Origin: Sulfidibacterium sp964473895 | Lineage (GTDB): Bacteria > Bacteroidota > Bacteroidia > Bacteroidales > F082 | DNA: 16,339 nucleotides | NCBI GenBank assembly: GCA_964473895.1 | Contig: CAYYRE010000062.1 | Location: 1-16,339 of the forward strand | Direction: 5' to 3' | Shown here: positions 6,402-14,430 of the stretch, one piece after another | Layout: every line of letters starts with the position of its first letter | Position numbering within the stretch: position 1 is the stretch's first letter | Translations under genes and position numbers: made by a program | The notes under the pieces: model-generated | Databases searched by the model: none | The model's input: only the letters and a program-made list of their open reading frames with translations | What the model was told of the DNA's origin: nothing

Positions 6402-7292
6402 TTATCTTGTAAAGACTTTTCCGATGAATTTCAGTGCCCCCGGCAGTCCGCTGCGCCAGTATTCCCAGCTGTGTCGCCCCGGTCGGGCAATGTAAGTATG
6501 CGGTATGTGTTTTTGAAACATCAGGATGTGCAACTCGGAATTGCCCACGGTAAAATAGTCGTGGTCACCGCAATCCAGATAATATTTTGCTTTTTTCAAT
6601 GTGGCCGGATCTGCTGTTTCAACAATATGCAGTGGCGAATTTTGTATCAGTGTTTTGTTTATCCTGGCTTTCCCTTTCAACCCCGGGCCATACAAAACGG
6701 CTTCGGTGTGTTCCCAGCGTTTTTGGCTTAAATCAAGAAACTGCCTGTCGGTCCGTACGGCGGCACTCATGGCGGCACAGGCTGCAAAGGTATCCGGATG
6801 TTTCATGGTGTAAACCAAAGCACCGTATCCTCCCATGGAAAGGCCTGCCACGGCACGAAATTGTCGCTCGGCGCGGATGCGGTAATGAGACTCAATGTAT
6901 GGGATAAACTCTTTTAAAAAGAAATCTTCATAACGAACACTCCCATTGTAGTTGTTGATATACCACGAAACACCGGCATCGGGGGTCACAATAATCATGG
7001 CCGGGAAATCGCCTTTGGCAATTCCTTCATCCGCAATACGGTTGGCTTCGCCGAATTGCATCCAGCCGATATCATTGTCGGTATAACCGTGCAACAAATA
7101 AACCACCGGATAGTACCGGTGCGATGTGTTGTAATCGTAGGGAAGATAAATGGTGTAACGCACCGTTTTGTGCAGGATTTTGCTTTGAATGGTGAGCCCT
7201 TCCTGTATTGTACCGTGCGACATCTGTGCAGAGACCACTGTGGTTCCCATCAAAAAAAACAGGAACATTACCTTGGAGAAAAATTGTTTCAT
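6402..7292 (-). CDS. Secreted esterase-D-type alpha/beta hydrolase
   Basis: A putative exported esterase of the family that includes feruloyl esterases and S-formylglutathione hydrolase-like proteins (296 residues). An N-terminal signal peptide (about 1-23, ending VVSAQ) is followed by the oxyanion segment YLLHGYTD (65-72), the nucleophile elbow GLSMGGYGA with Ser152, the acid in CGDHDYF (Asp243 likely) and His274 in RPGRHSWEYW. All three catalytic residues are in the expected order, so it should be active. The substrate is unknown: acetylated or feruloylated polysaccharide is common for relatives, and it may also act on other esters. It converges on the squalene synthase gene with a 16-base gap and no clear terminator. 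Its promoter is 35 bases upstream. Confidence 0.88.
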   Translation of the reverse strand: MKQFFSKVMFLFFLMGTTVVSAQMSHGTIQEGLTIQSKILHKTVRYTIYLPYDYNTSHRYYPVVYLLHGYTDNDIGWMQFGEANRIADEGIAKGDFPAMIIVTPDAGVSWYINNYNGSVRYEDFFLKEFIPYIESHYRIRAERQFRAVAGLSMGGYGALVYTMKHPDTFAACAAMSAAVRTDRQFLDLSQKRWEHTEAVLYGPGLKGKARINKTLIQNSPLHIVETADPATLKKAKYYLDCGDHDYFTVGNSELHILMFQKHIPHTYIARPGRHSWEYWRSGLPGALKFIGKVFTR

Positions 7293-7326
7293 GACTTTGA
7301 AATAAATTAGAGATTCTTTTCTTCTC

Positions 7327-7334
7327 CAAAGTTA
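7327..7334 (-). promoter_or_regulatory. TAnnTTTG -7 element before the esterase gene
   Basis: On the minus strand the bases read TAACTTTG, an exact match to the Bacteroidota -7 consensus, 34 bases before the esterase ATG. No good -33 element is present. A palindrome starts 23 bases further upstream. Confidence 0.5.
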
Positions 7335-7356
7335 CATTAATTTTTTTCATTTGAAA

Positions 7357-7372
7357 CTTGTTGGCCAACAAG
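7357..7372. promoter_or_regulatory. Perfect 16-bp palindrome, possible operator
   Basis: CTTGTTGG is followed immediately by its exact reverse complement CCAACAAG. The site lies in the 259-bp gap between the divergent esterase and HMG-CoA reductase genes, just upstream of the esterase promoter, where a dimeric regulator would bind. No regulator is known from the sequence. Confidence 0.4.
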
Positions 7373-7509
7373 CAGGTTACCCGCAAACGAATGAAAAAAT
7401 AAATGGTAAACCCTGTGTTCTCCTACAGCAAGAGGGAAAACAGGGACAATACAAATCTCCACTCGCTGCAGGTCAAAAGAAAATAATGCTCACGGTATGA
7501 TTTTTCGAT

Positions 7510-7517
7510 TATTTTTG
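7510..7517 (+). promoter_or_regulatory. TAnnTTTG -7 element before the HMG-CoA reductase gene
   Basis: TATTTTTG is an exact match to the Bacteroidota -7 consensus, 34 bases before the ATG at 7552. It would drive the HMG-CoA reductase-GHMP kinase pair. No clear -33 element was found. Confidence 0.5.
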
Positions 7518-7551
7518 TTTCCTGAAAAATAGCTGTTTTTAGATTCGTTAT

Positions 7552-8892
7552 ATGTCGGGAAGAAGGAAAAGAGACCTGATTATCAAGGGATTCTCCAAAC
7601 TACTCAAGGAGGATAAGCTGCGGATTGTTGCCGAGCTCATGGATAACCAGGTGGAGACCATTGAACTGTTGAAAAGTTTTTGGTATGCCGATACGGAAAA
7701 GCAAAAGATTTTTGATGAATTCAGCGAAAACACCCTGACCAATTTTTACATTCCTTACGGGGTGGCTCCCAATGTGATGGTGAACGGAAGGACTTACCTT
7801 GTACCCATGGTCATCGAAGAAAGTTCGGTGGTTGCAGCAGCTTCTTCGGCGGCCCGGTTTTGGTCGGAACGGGGCGGGTTCAGGGCCAAGGTAATCGATA
7901 CCGTGAAAATAGGACAGGTCCACTTTCTTTACGAAGGGGAAAAAGAAAAACTGGAACGCCATTTTGATACCATTAAACAACGCATGCGTGAAAATACACG
8001 ATCCATTACGGCCAATATGGAAAAACGCGGCGGTGGCATTCTGGATTTTGAATTGCTGGACATGCGCGACAAACACAGCCATTACTACCAAATAAAGGTG
8101 AGTTTTGAAACCAAAGACTCCATGGGTGCCAACTTTATCAATTCATGTCTTGAAGAATCGGCCAAAACGCTGAAAGAGTACGTTAAAACCACGCCTGACT
8201 TTACCGGAAAGGAAAAAGAAATTACCATCATCATGGCCATCCTTTCCAATTATACGCCGGATTGTCTTGTAAAAGTATGGGTGGAATGTCCTTTTAAGCA
8301 GCTCGAAGGTATTGATCCTACGCTTACGGGGGAACAATTTGCCCGGAAATTTGAAACGGCGGTAAAAATTGCGGAGGTGGATACTTTCAGAGCTACCACG
8401 CACAACAAAGGCATATTCAACGGCATTGATGCCGTGGCCATTGCCACCGGAAACGATTTTCGGGCCATTGAAGCGGCCGGTCACACGTATGCTGCCCGTT
8501 CGGGACGATACCAGAGTTTGTCGCATGTGGAAATTAAAAACGGAAAATTTAAATACTGGCTGGAACTTCCGTTGGCGCTTGGGACAGTAGGAGGGTTAAC
8601 CTCGTTGCATCCGCTGGCCAAACATTCACTGGAAATGTTGGGAAAACCTACGGCCAAAGAGTTGATGATGATTACTGCCGCTACCGGTTTGGCCAATAAC
8701 TTTGCAGCCATCCGGTCATTGGTTACCAAAGGCATTCAGCAGGGGCACATGAAAATGCATCTCATGAACATCCTGAACCACTTTAAAGCTTCGGAAACGG
8801 AAAAGGAAAAAGCCGTGGAATTTTTTAAAGACAGGAAAGTATCGTTTGCCAGTGTGGGCGAATTTATCAAAAACCTCCGTCAAAAATCATGA
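7552..8892 (+). CDS. Hydroxymethylglutaryl-CoA reductase, class II
   Basis: The enzyme makes mevalonate from HMG-CoA and is the committed step of the mevalonate pathway; a degradative direction is known in some bacteria. The protein has 446 residues, slightly longer than the Pseudomonas mevalonii enzyme. It has no membrane domain, as expected for class II. Landmarks: LVPMVIEESSVVAAAS (83-98) with the catalytic glutamate at 89 or 90, DSMGANFINS (189-198), TTHNKGIFNGIDAVAIATGN (282-301) with Lys286 and Asp293, LGTVGG (343-348), and QQGHMKMH (396-403) with catalytic His399. The stop codon overlaps the start of the GHMP kinase gene by four bases, so both are translated together. That pairing argues for biosynthesis rather than mevalonate breakdown. 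HMG-CoA synthase and the later decarboxylase are not in the window. Confidence 0.95.
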   Translation: MSGRRKRDLIIKGFSKLLKEDKLRIVAELMDNQVETIELLKSFWYADTEKQKIFDEFSENTLTNFYIPYGVAPNVMVNGRTYLVPMVIEESSVVAAASSAARFWSERGGFRAKVIDTVKIGQVHFLYEGEKEKLERHFDTIKQRMRENTRSITANMEKRGGGILDFELLDMRDKHSHYYQIKVSFETKDSMGANFINSCLEESAKTLKEYVKTTPDFTGKEKEITIIMAILSNYTPDCLVKVWVECPFKQLEGIDPTLTGEQFARKFETAVKIAEVDTFRATTHNKGIFNGIDAVAIATGNDFRAIEAAGHTYAARSGRYQSLSHVEIKNGKFKYWLELPLALGTVGGLTSLHPLAKHSLEMLGKPTAKELMMITAATGLANNFAAIRSLVTKGIQQGHMKMHLMNILNHFKASETEKEKAVEFFKDRKVSFASVGEFIKNLRQKS

Positions 8893-9827
8893 TGCAAGAA
8901 CCGCAAACATGGTACGCCCACGGTAAACTCCTGATCACGGGCGAATATCTTGTAATGGAAGGGGCCCGTGCCCTTGCCGTTCCGGTAAACCGCGGGCAAT
9001 CTCTAAAAGTTTTGCCCCTCGAAGCGGGTGATAGGCCCCTGTTGCAATGGATGGCATACAAACCGGACGGACTTTGGTTTGAAGCAACGTACAGCCTGCC
9101 CGATTTGAAAACCATAAAAAGCAGCGATGCGAAATTGGCCGAAAGGCTGCAGCAAATTCTCCTTGTGGCCCGTACATTTTCGCCCGGATTTTTGGATGGC
9201 AAACAAAGTTTCCGGGCCGAGACACAACTGGAGTTTGATACCGAATTTGGTTTCGGTTCCAGTTCAACCCTTATAGCCAACCTTGCTGCCTGGGCGGGTA
9301 TTGACCCGTTTGCATTGCAATGGAAAGCGTTGGGGGGCTCGGGATACGACATTGCCTGCGCCCGGGCTTCTTCTCCTGTTTTTTATCATATTGAAAAGGG
9401 GCGGCCTGTGGTGGAACCGGTCGGTTGGGATCCTCCCTTTAAAGACCACATCTATTTTGTTTATCTCGGCCATAAACAGCGTACCGGCGACAGCATCAAA
9501 CGGTTTCAAAAAAGAGCTGTTTTCGGGCCAAAAGAAATCAACGCTATCTCTGCGTTAAGCAAAAAAATTATTGGCGCGGAAACTCTCAAAGAATTTGAAA
9601 ATCTGCTTCGTCAACATGAAAAAATCATGGCTTCTGTTCTGGGACAAATGCCGGTGGGAGAACAAAGGGTTTTTCAAGATACCGGTGTGGTGAAGTCACT
9701 CGGTGCCTGGGGCGGCGATTTTGTTTTAGCTACCTGTCGTAATGGCGATGCTGCGTTTCGTCGGCAAATGAAAACCCGTGGGTTTCAGGTGGTTTTCCGG
9801 TGGGACGAACTCATTTTGAAAGGATAG
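8889..9827 (+). CDS. GHMP kinase, GYDIA family (mevalonate-pathway kinase)
   Basis: A 312-residue small-molecule kinase of the galactokinase/homoserine/mevalonate/phosphomevalonate kinase superfamily. Motif 1 is GKLLITGEYLVMEG (12-25), the ATP-binding loop is GFGSSSTLIA (121-130), and LGGSGYDIACARA (148-160) carries the GYDIA sequence (152-156) after which this Bacteroidota-centred family is named. Asp154 there corresponds to the catalytic aspartate of mevalonate kinase. A C-terminal LGAWGGDFVLAT segment is the third motif. Overlap with the HMG-CoA reductase gene strongly points to phosphorylation of mevalonate or phosphomevalonate, but which of the two cannot be read from the sequence. ATG codons at 8889 and 8892 both lie in the ATGATG overlap; either may start it. 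The gene converges on the ROK gene with a 12-base gap. Confidence 0.9.
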   Translation: MMQEPQTWYAHGKLLITGEYLVMEGARALAVPVNRGQSLKVLPLEAGDRPLLQWMAYKPDGLWFEATYSLPDLKTIKSSDAKLAERLQQILLVARTFSPGFLDGKQSFRAETQLEFDTEFGFGSSSTLIANLAAWAGIDPFALQWKALGGSGYDIACARASSPVFYHIEKGRPVVEPVGWDPPFKDHIYFVYLGHKQRTGDSIKRFQKRAVFGPKEINAISALSKKIIGAETLKEFENLLRQHEKIMASVLGQMPVGEQRVFQDTGVVKSLGAWGGDFVLATCRNGDAAFRRQMKTRGFQVVFRWDELILKG

Positions 9828-9839
9828 GGGGAAATGGAT

Positions 9840-10919
9840 TTATTTCAGTTTTGAAAGAGCAAAAGCATAGGCCCCCAAGGCTACGGCTTCGCTGGTTCCC
9901 AATTTTGTAATACCTGCGGCAATTTTCTTCTGAGGTGTATAGGTCAGGATTTCCCCACTGGATGGGACTTGAATTTGCACCGATGCATCTTTCAGAAAAG
10001 TGTCCTTCTCCTTTTCGTTTTCCCAGTTGTATACCGAAAGTTCCATACGTGCGAGGGTAGCGCCATCTTTTTTCACAAAATACCCGTTCATTTGGTCAAT
10101 GGTGGCTGGTAAAAACAACGGATAGGCACCCGACAAGCCGCCGCCGATCACTACGCAGCTGTCGGTGAGGCTGACGGCATTGGCCAGGGCATCACCCAAT
10201 ACCAGTCCGAAATGTTGCCAGGCCTCTTGTGCGGCAAGCTGATTGCCTTTTGTTGCTCCTATTCCGATTTGATAAATTTCAAAAGGTTCCGGGGCTTCAT
10301 CAAAAGGAAGATGGGCCTTTTCGGCAAAAAGACGCCGTAATCCGCGGATGCTGAGGACCTCTTCCACACTCTCGGTCCGGTTCAAAAAATTACTAAACCG
10401 GTTGATTTCGGCTGCCGCCGAATTATCGCCGGCAAAGAGTTTTCCTTGTGTAACAATGCCTCCGCCAAAACCGGTCCCCAGTGTTACCCCGAGAAGGTTT
10501 CCGTATTTCTTCCGGCTCTTGCTGTTGATTTCCGGTAAAAGGCCGCCAATGGCTTCCCCAAGGGTAAACAAATCACCATCATTGTTGATAAAAACCGGTA
10601 TATGAAATTCGTTTTCCAAAATTTTGGCCAGCGGAACACCCCCACGAAAAAAAGGGAGATTTTCCAGGTCGCCAATGATTCCCTGGTCGTAATCAGCCGG
10701 GCCGGGAAAACAAAAACTGATGGCATCGGCATTTGTACCGCATTTTTTCTCCAATTGAGAAAATCCTTTTTTTAATTTTCCCAAAAAAGTGTCCAAATCA
10801 TCAGAAGGTGCAGGCAAAATCACTTTTTCTTTTAAAATAATATGGTTTTGAACTGCCGAGAAGACAAGATTGGTACCTCCCGCATCCAACGTCAGAATTG
10901 TGGCTGTTTTTTCCGGCAT
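9840..10919 (-). CDS. ROK-family sugar kinase (glucokinase-like)
   Basis: A 359-residue ROK-family protein, probably a cytoplasmic hexose kinase. The phosphate loop is LDAGGTN (11-17), FPGP (71-74) follows, and INNDGDLFTLGEA (111-123) contains Asp114, the likely catalytic base of ROK kinases. GVTLGTGFGGGIV (144-156) is the second glycine-rich motif. The zinc-binding His plus CxCGxxGC cluster that most ROK kinases have near residues 160-190 is missing, and the protein is longer than typical members. It has no DNA-binding domain, so it is not a ROK repressor. The substrate could be glucose, N-acetylglucosamine or another hexose. The frame is open to 10967, but ATG 10919 is preferred because it directly follows a promoter element. 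Confidence 0.85.
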   Translation of the reverse strand: MPEKTATILTLDAGGTNLVFSAVQNHIILKEKVILPAPSDDLDTFLGKLKKGFSQLEKKCGTNADAISFCFPGPADYDQGIIGDLENLPFFRGGVPLAKILENEFHIPVFINNDGDLFTLGEAIGGLLPEINSKSRKKYGNLLGVTLGTGFGGGIVTQGKLFAGDNSAAAEINRFSNFLNRTESVEEVLSIRGLRRLFAEKAHLPFDEAPEPFEIYQIGIGATKGNQLAAQEAWQHFGLVLGDALANAVSLTDSCVVIGGGLSGAYPLFLPATIDQMNGYFVKKDGATLARMELSVYNWENEKEKDTFLKDASVQIQVPSSGEILTYTPQKKIAAGITKLGTSEAVALGAYAFALSKLK

Positions 10920-10937
10920 GATTATCTCTTTTCGCGT

Positions 10938-10945
10938 CAAAAGTA
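10938..10945 (-). promoter_or_regulatory. TAnnTTTG -7 element before the ROK kinase gene
   Basis: On the minus strand the bases are TACTTTTG, an exact match to the Bacteroidota -7 consensus, 18 bases before the ATG at 10919. This lies inside the longer open frame and so supports the shorter protein. Confidence 0.5.
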
Positions 10946-11347
10946 CGGTAATTTTTTTGCCCGGCATAATTTTACGAAATATTTATCAACTTTTTTACAC
11001 AAAGTTATGTTCAAAAAAACGGTATGTAGTTTTGGTGGAATGAAAAATGTAAAAAAATGCATGGCCCGGTTGTTGTTTCTGTCAGTGAAGTTGTTTAAAG
11101 TTTACAAAACGAAAATTTGCTAAGAACCTGATCAATCAGCAAATAAATACCTAATATTCCCCTTTTGGAAGGGGTGCAGGGGTAGGTATATAAAAAAGAT
11201 ATTTATTTGTTGATTGATAATACATCAAAAACAATATTTTCAGGTAAACTTTAAACAACTTTAGTTTATGAGCCGTGGATTTTAGAAAAATCACGGGTTA
11301 AAAATTGTTAAAAATTATACAGAATTTCCAGTTCCCGTTGATTTTAT
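10946..11347. other. Intergenic region between ROK kinase and M16 protease genes
   Basis: About 400 AT-rich bases without a credible gene. It holds the nested palindromic element at 11088-11261 and a small hairpin at 11273-11296 (CCGTG-ATTTT arms with one bulged G, loop AGA). The rest, including 10946-11087, shows nothing I can assign. The two flanking promoters point outward. Confidence 0.6.
11088..11261. repeat. Nested palindromic element, MITE-like
   Basis: The 174-bp segment is built as three nested inverted repeats. The outer arms (11088-11105 and 11244-11261) are a perfect 18-bp pair. The middle arms (11131-11149 and 11200-11218) pair over 19 bp with one mismatch. The inner arms ATACCTA (11147-11153) and TAGGTAT (11183-11189) enclose a G/C-rich core with CCCCTT-TTGG-AAGGGG (11159-11174). 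No transposase and no clear target duplication are seen. It fits a non-autonomous mobile element or other dispersed repeat; a structured RNA is an alternative. Confidence 0.7.
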
Positions 11348-11355
11348 TAATTTTG
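11348..11355 (+). promoter_or_regulatory. TAnnTTTG -7 element before the M16 protease gene
   Basis: TAATTTTG is an exact match to the Bacteroidota -7 consensus, 37 bases before the ATG at 11393. It lies downstream of the palindromic element, so that element would not be part of the protease transcript. Confidence 0.5.
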
Positions 11356-11392
11356 AGAAAAATTTATCTTAATATTTATTAAAACCTTTCTT

Positions 11393-14188
11393 ATGTTTAA
11401 AAAATCCTTTTTGTTTCTGGGATTCTTTTTGTTTGCTCTTTTCCATTTGCAAGCCCAGAATTTATCCGACACTTTGAAACCCGATCCCACTGTTAAAATC
11501 GGAAAACTGGCCAACGGCCTCACGTATTACATAAAACACAATGCCGAGCCCAAAAACAGGGTGGAACTGCGCCTTGTGGTCAACGCGGGTTCTATTTGTG
11601 AGAAGAACGACCAGCAGGGACTGGCTCATTTGCTCGAACACATGTGTTTTAACGGTACCGAACATTTTAAAAAACAAGCCCTTGTGAATTTTATTGAAGC
11701 CAGCGGTGTAAAATTCGGAGCCCACCTGAATGCGCAAACTTCTTTCGACCAAACCATGTTTATGTTGCAAATGCCCACCAACCGTCCCTCTCTCGTGGAC
11801 AGTGCCATGCTGGTGTTGGAAGACTGGGCACACAACGTAAACCTTACCGGTACCGAAATCGATAAAGAACGGGGTGTGGTTAAGGAAGAATGGCGCCTCG
11901 GCCTTGGAGCGCAAGATCGTATGATGAACAAGTACATCCCCATCATTCTGAAAGGTTCGCGTTATGCGCAACGCCTTCCCATTGGTAAAATGGCCATCAT
12001 CGATACGGCCCATTATGCCACTTTGCGTAATTTTTACCATACGTGGTACCGTCCCGACCTGATGGCGGTGATCGTGGTAGGCGATGTGGATGTCAACCAA
12101 ATGCAAAAGCTTATCGAGAAACATTTCGGAAAACTTTCGAATCCTAAAAACGAACAAAAACGGGTGATTTACGGTATTCCGGATAACAAGGCTCCCCTTA
12201 TTGCCATTACCACCGACAAAGAAGCGACCATGAACCAGGTGGTTGTCTTTTACAAGCATCCGAAAAAACCGGATGTAACGGTAGCCGGCTTCCGAAAGTA
12301 TCTTGAAAACCAGCTTATCAGCAACATGATAACGGCCCGGCTTGCCGAAATTACACAAAAACCCGGTGCCCCTTTTATGTATGCCGGAGCCGGATACGGC
12401 GGGTTTTTGGGACGAACCACCAATGCTTACACCGCCTTTGCCATAGCCAAAGACAACCAAATCGGTGCCTCGCTGAAAACATTACTGGACGAAAACAAAC
12501 GGATGCAGGAATACGGGTTTACTCCGACCGAACTGGAGAGGGCCAGGAAAAACCTTATGCGAAAATATGAACGCCTTTATGCCGAGCGGAATAAGCAAAA
12601 GTCGGCTTCCCTCGCCAATGAATACATAGGCAATTTCACCCAAAAAGACCCCATTCCGGGCATAGCCGAAGAGTATCAACTGGCCAAAGAACTGCTGCCA
12701 AAGATGAATCTCAGTGGGATTGACAGTACCGCAAAACACTGGGTGACAGATACCAACATGGTGGTTCTGATTACCGCCCCCCAAAAACCGGGTGTGAAAG
12801 TGCCCACCGAAAAGGAGGTGATGGCCATCATTGAAAATGAAAAAACGGTACAACTGAAACCTTATGTGGATAAAATATTGCGCGCCCCGCTCATTGCACA
12901 TGCCATTGCCCCCGGCAAAATTGTACGTATCGAAAAGATAGATACCCTTTATGAGAAATGGACGTTAAGTAACGGCATGGAGGTGTACATAAAGCCCACC
13001 AAGTTTAAAAACGATCAGGTGCTTTACAAAGCCTACAGTCCCGGTGGCAGTTCATTGATTCCGGATGATAAAGTGATCATTACACGTGTTTTTACCGATA
13101 TCATTGACGAAAGTGGCCTGGGACAGTTCAGCGGTATTGACCTTGAGAAAAAACTGGCCGGAAAAGCGGTTGACCTGTCGCCTTTCCTCGGAAAACTCCG
13201 GCAGGGGTTCAACGGCAAAGCCAGTCCGAAAGACCTGGAAACGCTCTTGAAACTGCAATACCTCTACTTTACCCAACCCCGTCAGGATCAGGAGATTTTC
13301 CAAAAAGTGATTGTCAACCAGGAAAACATGATCAAACACATGAGTGCCAATCCGAAAATGGTTTTTTACGATTCGGTTTTCCAGGCCATCACTTCCCACT
13401 CACCCCGTACCATAGTGATTCCGACCGAAGCACAGATCAAAAGCATCCGGCAGTCGGATATTTATAACATTTACAAAAAGCAGTTTCAGCATGCTGCCGG
13501 ATTCAAGGTCTTTTTTGTCGGTAATGTGCATCCCGAAAAACTGAAACCGTTGGTGGAAAAATATCTGGCGAGTATTCCGGCCGGTGAAAACCTGACCTGG
13601 AAAAATGTAAGTCCGCCTTTCCCCAAAGGGATTAAAAAAGTGAATGTGTACAAAGGAAAAGCTCCTCAAAGTCAGGTGTTGCTCACCATGGAAGGCAAAT
13701 ACCGTTATAATTCCCAAAACAATCTGATCATGCAGGCATTGGTGCAAGCACTGAACATCGAGCTGCGTGAAAAGGTGAGGGAACAGGAAAGCGGGACCTA
13801 CGGTATTTATGTGATGCCCACACTGGAAAAATATCCGGAAGAAAAGTATCTGCTCATGACCGGCTTTGGCTGTGCCCCTAAAAATGTGGATAAGCTGGTG
13901 GCTTCGGTTTTTGAAGTAATGAAAAAGATGCAGCAGCAAGGTCCGGATGCTTTGACCTTGAAAAAGGTAAAGGAAACATTTGTACGCACTTATGAAACCA
14001 GTGTCCGTGAAAATAAATTCTGGCTGAACAAACTGGCGGATTTTACATTTTACGGCACTAAAATTCCGACGGTAAAAGCGTATGATGCCGCTGTGGAAAA
14101 GATTACGGCCGAAAAAGTGAAAAAAGCCGCAAAAAAATATCTTACCATTAACCATTATGTACTCGGAGTGCTAAAACCCGAAAAATAA
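11393..14188 (+). CDS. Secreted M16-family zinc metalloprotease (two-domain)
   Basis: A 931-residue insulinase/pitrilysin-family protease, the size of the large two-half members. A signal peptide (about 1-22, ending HLQAQ) sends it to the periplasm or beyond. The inverted zinc motif HLLEH is at 79-83, and the third metal ligand is expected in KERGVVKEE (158-166), about 75 residues further on. The C-terminal half repeats the M16 fold without a zinc motif, the usual non-catalytic half that forms the other side of the chamber. The R/Y segment expected to help bind substrate is probably RYNSQNN through REQESGTYGIYV (768-804 region). Relatives degrade peptides. It is a single-gene unit with its own promoter and a strong terminator. 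Confidence 0.94.
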   Translation: MFKKSFLFLGFFLFALFHLQAQNLSDTLKPDPTVKIGKLANGLTYYIKHNAEPKNRVELRLVVNAGSICEKNDQQGLAHLLEHMCFNGTEHFKKQALVNFIEASGVKFGAHLNAQTSFDQTMFMLQMPTNRPSLVDSAMLVLEDWAHNVNLTGTEIDKERGVVKEEWRLGLGAQDRMMNKYIPIILKGSRYAQRLPIGKMAIIDTAHYATLRNFYHTWYRPDLMAVIVVGDVDVNQMQKLIEKHFGKLSNPKNEQKRVIYGIPDNKAPLIAITTDKEATMNQVVVFYKHPKKPDVTVAGFRKYLENQLISNMITARLAEITQKPGAPFMYAGAGYGGFLGRTTNAYTAFAIAKDNQIGASLKTLLDENKRMQEYGFTPTELERARKNLMRKYERLYAERNKQKSASLANEYIGNFTQKDPIPGIAEEYQLAKELLPKMNLSGIDSTAKHWVTDTNMVVLITAPQKPGVKVPTEKEVMAIIENEKTVQLKPYVDKILRAPLIAHAIAPGKIVRIEKIDTLYEKWTLSNGMEVYIKPTKFKNDQVLYKAYSPGGSSLIPDDKVIITRVFTDIIDESGLGQFSGIDLEKKLAGKAVDLSPFLGKLRQGFNGKASPKDLETLLKLQYLYFTQPRQDQEIFQKVIVNQENMIKHMSANPKMVFYDSVFQAITSHSPRTIVIPTEAQIKSIRQSDIYNIYKKQFQHAAGFKVFFVGNVHPEKLKPLVEKYLASIPAGENLTWKNVSPPFPKGIKKVNVYKGKAPQSQVLLTMEGKYRYNSQNNLIMQALVQALNIELREKVREQESGTYGIYVMPTLEKYPEEKYLLMTGFGCAPKNVDKLVASVFEVMKKMQQQGPDALTLKKVKETFVRTYETSVRENKFWLNKLADFTFYGTKIPTVKAYDAAVEKITAEKVKKAAKKYLTINHYVLGVLKPEK

Positions 14189-14200
14189 GATACCCATGGC

Positions 14201-14241
14201 AACAGAAACACAGGATGAATTTTCCTGTGTTTCTGTTTTCT
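14201..14241 (+). terminator. Rho-independent terminator after the M16 protease gene
   Basis: A perfect 15-bp stem (14201-14215 with 14223-14237) encloses the loop TGAATTT and is followed by TTCTTT. It starts 12 bases after the protease stop codon. Confidence 0.85.
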
Positions 14242-14396
14242 TTAAACAACTTCAACGCAAAAGTTCTTTTGAAGATATTTTCTCGCAGGGTATTTCTCAA
14301 ACGTTTGTATTCCCTTGTGTAGGTATTCACAAGTGGGGTCTCCGGCTGTTTGTTGCTGTGGAAGTTCCGGAAAAGGTAAATGTTATGCAGATTGGT

Positions 14397-14404
14397 TAAT
14401 TTTG
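14397..14404 (+). promoter_or_regulatory. TAnnTTTG -7 element before the phosphofructokinase gene
   Basis: TAATTTTG is an exact match to the Bacteroidota -7 consensus, 26 bases before the ATG at 14431. It lies within the longer open frame and so favours the shorter protein. Confidence 0.5.
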
Positions 14405-14430
14405 CCATTCAAAATCTTAAACGGAAAACA

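Noticed and set aside
7411..7445. Hairpin CCCTGT/ACAGGG in the esterase-HMG-CoA reductase gap as a riboswitch
   Set aside because: The arms are only six bases, and it lies upstream of the HMG-CoA reductase promoter, so it would not be in that transcript.
10968..11123. Open frame reading through the gap between the ROK kinase and M16 genes
   Set aside because: It starts inside the ROK gene on the other strand, its composition is that of AT-rich non-coding DNA, and it runs into the palindromic element.
14240..14252. 13-base match (CTTTAAACAACTT) to the outer right arm of the palindromic element at 11249-11261, seeming to flank the M16 gene as a direct repeat
   Set aside because: A 13-base match is expected about once or twice by chance in 16 kb, and none of the rest of the element is present.
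14314..14333. Hairpin CTTGTG/CACAAG between the M16 and phosphofructokinase genes
   Set aside because: It is short, has no T run and lies upstream of the phosphofructokinase promoter; nothing supports a function.
14196..14399. Possible 67-residue gene after the M16 protease
   Set aside because: Its start overlaps the terminator hairpin, it has no family resemblance, and its end overlaps the promoter of the phosphofructokinase gene.
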